From contig NW_023601104.1 in NCBI RefSeq assembly GCF_014898055.3, positions 45,381,199-45,445,198 on the forward strand: a stretch of DNA of 64,000 nucleotides, read 5' to 3'. Under the pieces are notes generated by a model. It was given only the letters and a program-made list of their open reading frames with translations. It had not been told where the DNA came from and made no database searches. The DNA is from Talpa occidentalis. Lineage: Eukaryota > Chordata > Mammalia > Eulipotyphla > Talpidae. A program made the translations under genes and the position numbers. Below, piece by piece: positions 60,561 to 64,000 of the stretch; the stretch's first letter is position 1, and every line of letters starts with the position of its first letter.

Positions 60561-61960
60561 GGTGATTGCAGAGCAAATTTGTGTGATCCCATTCCTTGAA
60601 GTTTATTGAGGCTAGCTTTATTGGCCAACATATGGTTTATTTTGTATATATGAAAAAAAAATCAGCTTCTACAGCTGTTGAATATAATGTACTATAAATG
60701 TCACTTATTTGAATTTGGCTGATTGAATTGTTCAAATTATTTTGCCTGCTTCTATCAGTTACCATGAGAACTGTTTAAAATATCAAATAATATCTACCTC
60801 CCTCCTTTTCAATTGTTATTCTAAAGTGTATACACATACATGCATGCATGTGCAGTTACAATTTCCAGTAAGTTTTGCAGTGTTATCTTTTCCTGTTGAA
60901 TTAGCATGTTATAAGTGTGAAATGTACCTCTTCATCTTTAGTAATTCTTCTTAAAGTTTATTTTGTGTGAGAAATGGGAAGGTTTTACTGAGGCAGTTAC
61001 TTCTCCAGAGTGGAAATTAGAATGTAATGTATACATTTATATCTCCTACATGTCCTTTAAATACTTATGATTGACATCCCTTTCTTTTCACTTAACAAAT
61101 TTAATATTTTATCACATCTAACATATGGTGAAATATTATTTTAAATTTTAACTTTGCTCAGTTTAGCCTCTCAAATAGTTTTCCCAAAATTTTGGTGGCA
61201 TACTATAATATATCTAGTAGTGGTACAATAATATCCCTAAAGTAAACACCTTAGCATTATGTGTACCTGTTTAAAACCATCTCTGAAATTCATTAATCTT
61301 GAAATAAAATCCAAACCTACAGGATTTTTAGCACCTAGCTGCTTGGCTTAACTTTTAAAATTCATTTCCTATCAGTACCCTATTTTAACAGTTCAGTCTA
61401 GCCACAATCAATGAAATGCATAACTTCTTATATCTCCAAGTAGACACATATAACACAATGTGACTTATAATATTTTCCCTACACTAACCACTCCAATGTG
61501 CGTGATTAATTACTAAATTTTCTACAATGCTTAAATATCTAGCTCCCTCTCATCTCTCAAATTAAGATAACATCTTTTTTTATCTCCTCTTCTTAGCACG
61601 TTATCTATACTTCTGTTTTAATATTTACAGTAATATACTGCAAATGTTTATTTGTATGCCTGCATTTCCAACTATACCAAGCCACTCAAGGGAAAAAAAA
61701 TTATATACAAGATAGTTTAATATTTGAGTGATATACATCTAGAAGAAATACTGATACTATTAATATTTTTAAGCTAATTAAGAGAGGATCTCCATTGTAT
61801 TTTACCAATAAGCTCCCTAAAGTGATTAAGCAAAAACTGTGTATTTCTTAAAGCCATAGGCATTCCAGATATATAGAGGTATTTTTGACACCTGGTCCTC
61901 CCATAAGATAGCAGCATAAGATTGAGCTAATAATTTAACTTCTCTTTTTTTAATCACTGT
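60561..61960. other. Unassigned AT-rich DNA
   Basis: No gene or repeat family was recognised. Confidence 0.55.
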
Positions 61961-61964
61961 TATG

Positions 61965-62230
61965 GGCTCTATTGTATTCCTACTGAATTCATATATTACA
62001 GTCCTAATTTCCTTGGACTGTGACTGCATTTGATGACAGGGTCCCTAAAAAAGTAAAGTTAAATGAGATTATTAGATGTGTCCTAACCCAATATGACTAA
62101 TTTCTTCATAAAAAAGGGGAAATAAACATGGCTTTTAATCTACATAAATGTGAGGAAATAAATTGTGTGTCATCCCCAGTTTGTGGTTTTTGTTAGGGCA
62201 GAATTAGCAAGCTAAATAAACTTTCCATGA
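61965..62230 (+). mobile_element. Possible LTR-like medium-reiteration repeat
   Basis: 'gggctctattgtattcctactgaattcatatattacagtcctaa' (61965 on) followed by 'tgggattt'-like decay, AGGGTCCCTAAAAAAG and CCCAATATGACTAATTTCTT has the same order as the repeat at 31990-32225. The exact family is not identified. Confidence 0.45.
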
Positions 62231-62685
62231 ATTTGATGATAATTGAATGGAATAAAATATACAACTTTTTTTTCAAAGTTCTAGCATATAGTGATGCCAC
62301 ACAATAATTAAGTATCCTAAGTTTTAATAGTAGTGGAATTTTTCTATAATTTTTAAATATTTTAGAATAGTTTTGTATTTACAGGATTATTACAAAGATA
62401 GTACAGAGAATTCTGATATGTCCTATACTTAATTTCCACTGTTACTAACAAGTTAGTATGACCTTTGACACAATAACATAATACTAATATATAGTTATGA
62501 AAGTCTGTTTTTTAACACCTAAATTTTTGTATGTTAAAGTTTTACCTGTTACCATATTCACTTTACAGAGATAAGTAGGAGCAAAATATATATGTTTGAA
62601 TAGAGGCAAAACTTTGGTTCTCCTGATTCAAATGTCAAAATTTTTTCTTGTGCCTCGGAATACTGGTTAAATAGTTAAAATACCT

Positions 62686-62691
62686 GCGTGC

Positions 62692-62732
<41 letters not shown>
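62686..62732. repeat. (GT)n microsatellite with GC-rich start
   Basis: CGTGCGCGCACG leads into about 15 GT units. The alternating purine-pyrimidine GCGCAC/GT stretch is a classical candidate for left-handed (Z) DNA. Confidence 0.95.
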
Positions 62733-62734
<2 letters not shown>

Positions 62735-63029
62735 CCTTAACTTAAAAGTTGAACATTTTCTTTCAAAAGAAACCATTAAATTTTCTCATCAAATTTGCAA
62801 TCTGGGTTCTGAGCACCTTTTGGTTAGCCACCTTTCCATTTTCCTGTCATTCTTTGTTCCCAGAAAGAAAAAAAAAAAAAACTACCTTATTTTTGTTTGT
62901 GTGAATTTATGATGTTTCCCAAAAATGTATTCTGCAAAATGTATTCTGTATCTACTCTTGGTTGATACTATTCTGTCAAGAGTGAGCAGAAAAAGAATGA
63001 GTACCATGATAGCTGTGCAGTCCTAACTG

Positions 63030-63230
63030 GTTTTCTTTGCCAAATACTTTCATGTTCATAATCTTTTTTAACCCTCATGAGAACACTGATTTAAGTATCC
63101 TTTCTTACTGCACACATGAGGGGGTATTAATCATTCAAACAATTTGATTCAGAATCACACATTTTTTCAAAAAGTGTGAGAGTAGGAATTTGAACCCCAG
63201 CACAGACCCCAAAACTTGATTTTATTTTAC
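63030..63230 (-). mobile_element. MIR-family SINE, antisense
   Basis: The plus strand runs 'tttgccaaatactttcatgttcataatctttttt', AACCCTCATGAGAACACTGA, 'agtgtgagagtaggaatttgaacccc' and AGCACAGACCCCAAAACTTG, the reverse of MIR, including its diagnostic end region. Confidence 0.8.
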
Positions 63231-64000
63231 ATCACCCCCACTTTGTGGAAGCCCTCAAGTGGGTCTTCTGGTGTTACTTCTGACCACCAAATATACTCCA
63301 GCCCACTGAGCAGAAGAATAACAGAGCAGTAAATTTCCTAGACCCTGCAACAATCTGGAGAGGGGCAGGAATGCAAGTCGGCAGTTACTGGTGAAAGCCA
63401 AATGGAAGTCGTTTGCCATTATGATGTAGCATTTATTGACATTAATTCATCTGTTCCCTTGGCAGGTGTACCAGCTACAAGTATTAACACCATCCAAACA
63501 GTTGGATGAGGGAGCTAGAATTATAAGACGCAACTTCTTGTTTCAATACAGTTTATAGGCAGGTACTATATATATATTCTATGTTAAATTAGAAATTTTA
63601 TATTTATAAGCAGCACCATTTCTCTTCATAAAGACTAACTCTTAGACTTTCTTTGTCTGTTGCAGATTCAAGGAATTTATACTCTTTGATCTCTAGTAAT
63701 AACACTAACATAAATGAATTGTGCCACTTCAAAACGATCTTGGGAAAACTTTACTTCTTAATATTATTAAAAATTCTGAAAAAAGTTAAGTTTAACTACT
63801 TTGTTTTACACTCAAATTTTCCTAAATCTGGTGAATATTATAAATTCATAGGCAAAATTTTGCTAGCACATCAGCAAAAAACTAGGTATACTTGGGAGAT
63901 TTTTCTCATCTAAATCTTGACTTCAATATTGTATTTTTAAAAGAATTTTTAATGTTAAGCATACTGATGAAACATCAATATAGTCTTCCACAAAAACAAA
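63231..64000. other. Unassigned DNA to window end
   Basis: No gene was recognised. An 86-codon frame at 63653-63913 (plus) has no domain and no support as an exon. Confidence 0.5.

Noticed and set aside
62688..62912. 74-codon frame starting with alternating Cys-Val
   Set aside because: It is translation of the GT microsatellite.

Overview
This is AT-rich, gene-empty nuclear DNA from a placental mammal. Three things support that: LINE-1 (L1) copies with recognisable ORF2 reading frames, several degraded MIR elements, and a large set of tRNA-head SINEs with AATAAA-rich tails. The SINE is none of the primate Alu, rodent B1/B2, carnivoran or equine types I know. Its head reads GGGCCTCCCCGGTGGCGCAG and its B box GGTTCGATCCC. 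It may be lineage-specific to a laurasiatherian such as a bat, but that is inference and the species is not settled. No host exon, conserved protein, rRNA, genuine tRNA or CRISPR array could be supported. All long reading frames that make sense are L1 ORF2 fragments.

Layout. 1-12.96 kb: fossil L1 pieces, a young antisense L1 3' end (7649-8373) with a perfect 17-bp target-site duplication (TSD), and five SINEs. 13.1-14.6 kb: a young L1 carrying a 5' inversion with a 16-bp TSD. 14.7-24.4 kb: five SINEs and three fossil L1s, including a long antisense one. 24.9-36.3 kb: mostly unique AT-rich DNA with a short head-only SINE, MIRs, simple repeats and LTR-like scraps. 36.3-40.0 kb: the main feature, a 2.5-kb young L1 (37316-39859) inserted in opposite orientation into a fossil L1, with a 16-bp TSD. 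40-56.6 kb: sparse, with an isolated SINE, a pair of adjacent SINEs at 47.5-48.1 kb, and an L1 3' end inserted inside a MER5A-like hAT element at 49.9-50.4 kb. 56.6-64 kb: fossil L1s, one SINE with a 19-bp TSD, LTR-like and MIR remains.

The elements do not form a pathway. Their relation is parasitic: the SINEs have RNA polymerase III promoters and A-rich tails, and would depend on L1-encoded reverse transcriptase. Nested insertions give a relative order: MIR, hAT and fossil L1 first, then type-B SINEs, then type-A SINEs and the three young L1s. The most useful leads are a short SINE form ending at a fixed internal point (two copies), shared diagnostic indels between two young L1s, the inversion copy, and an unexplained nested palindrome at 22.4 kb. 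I did not find a new multi-gene biological system here.
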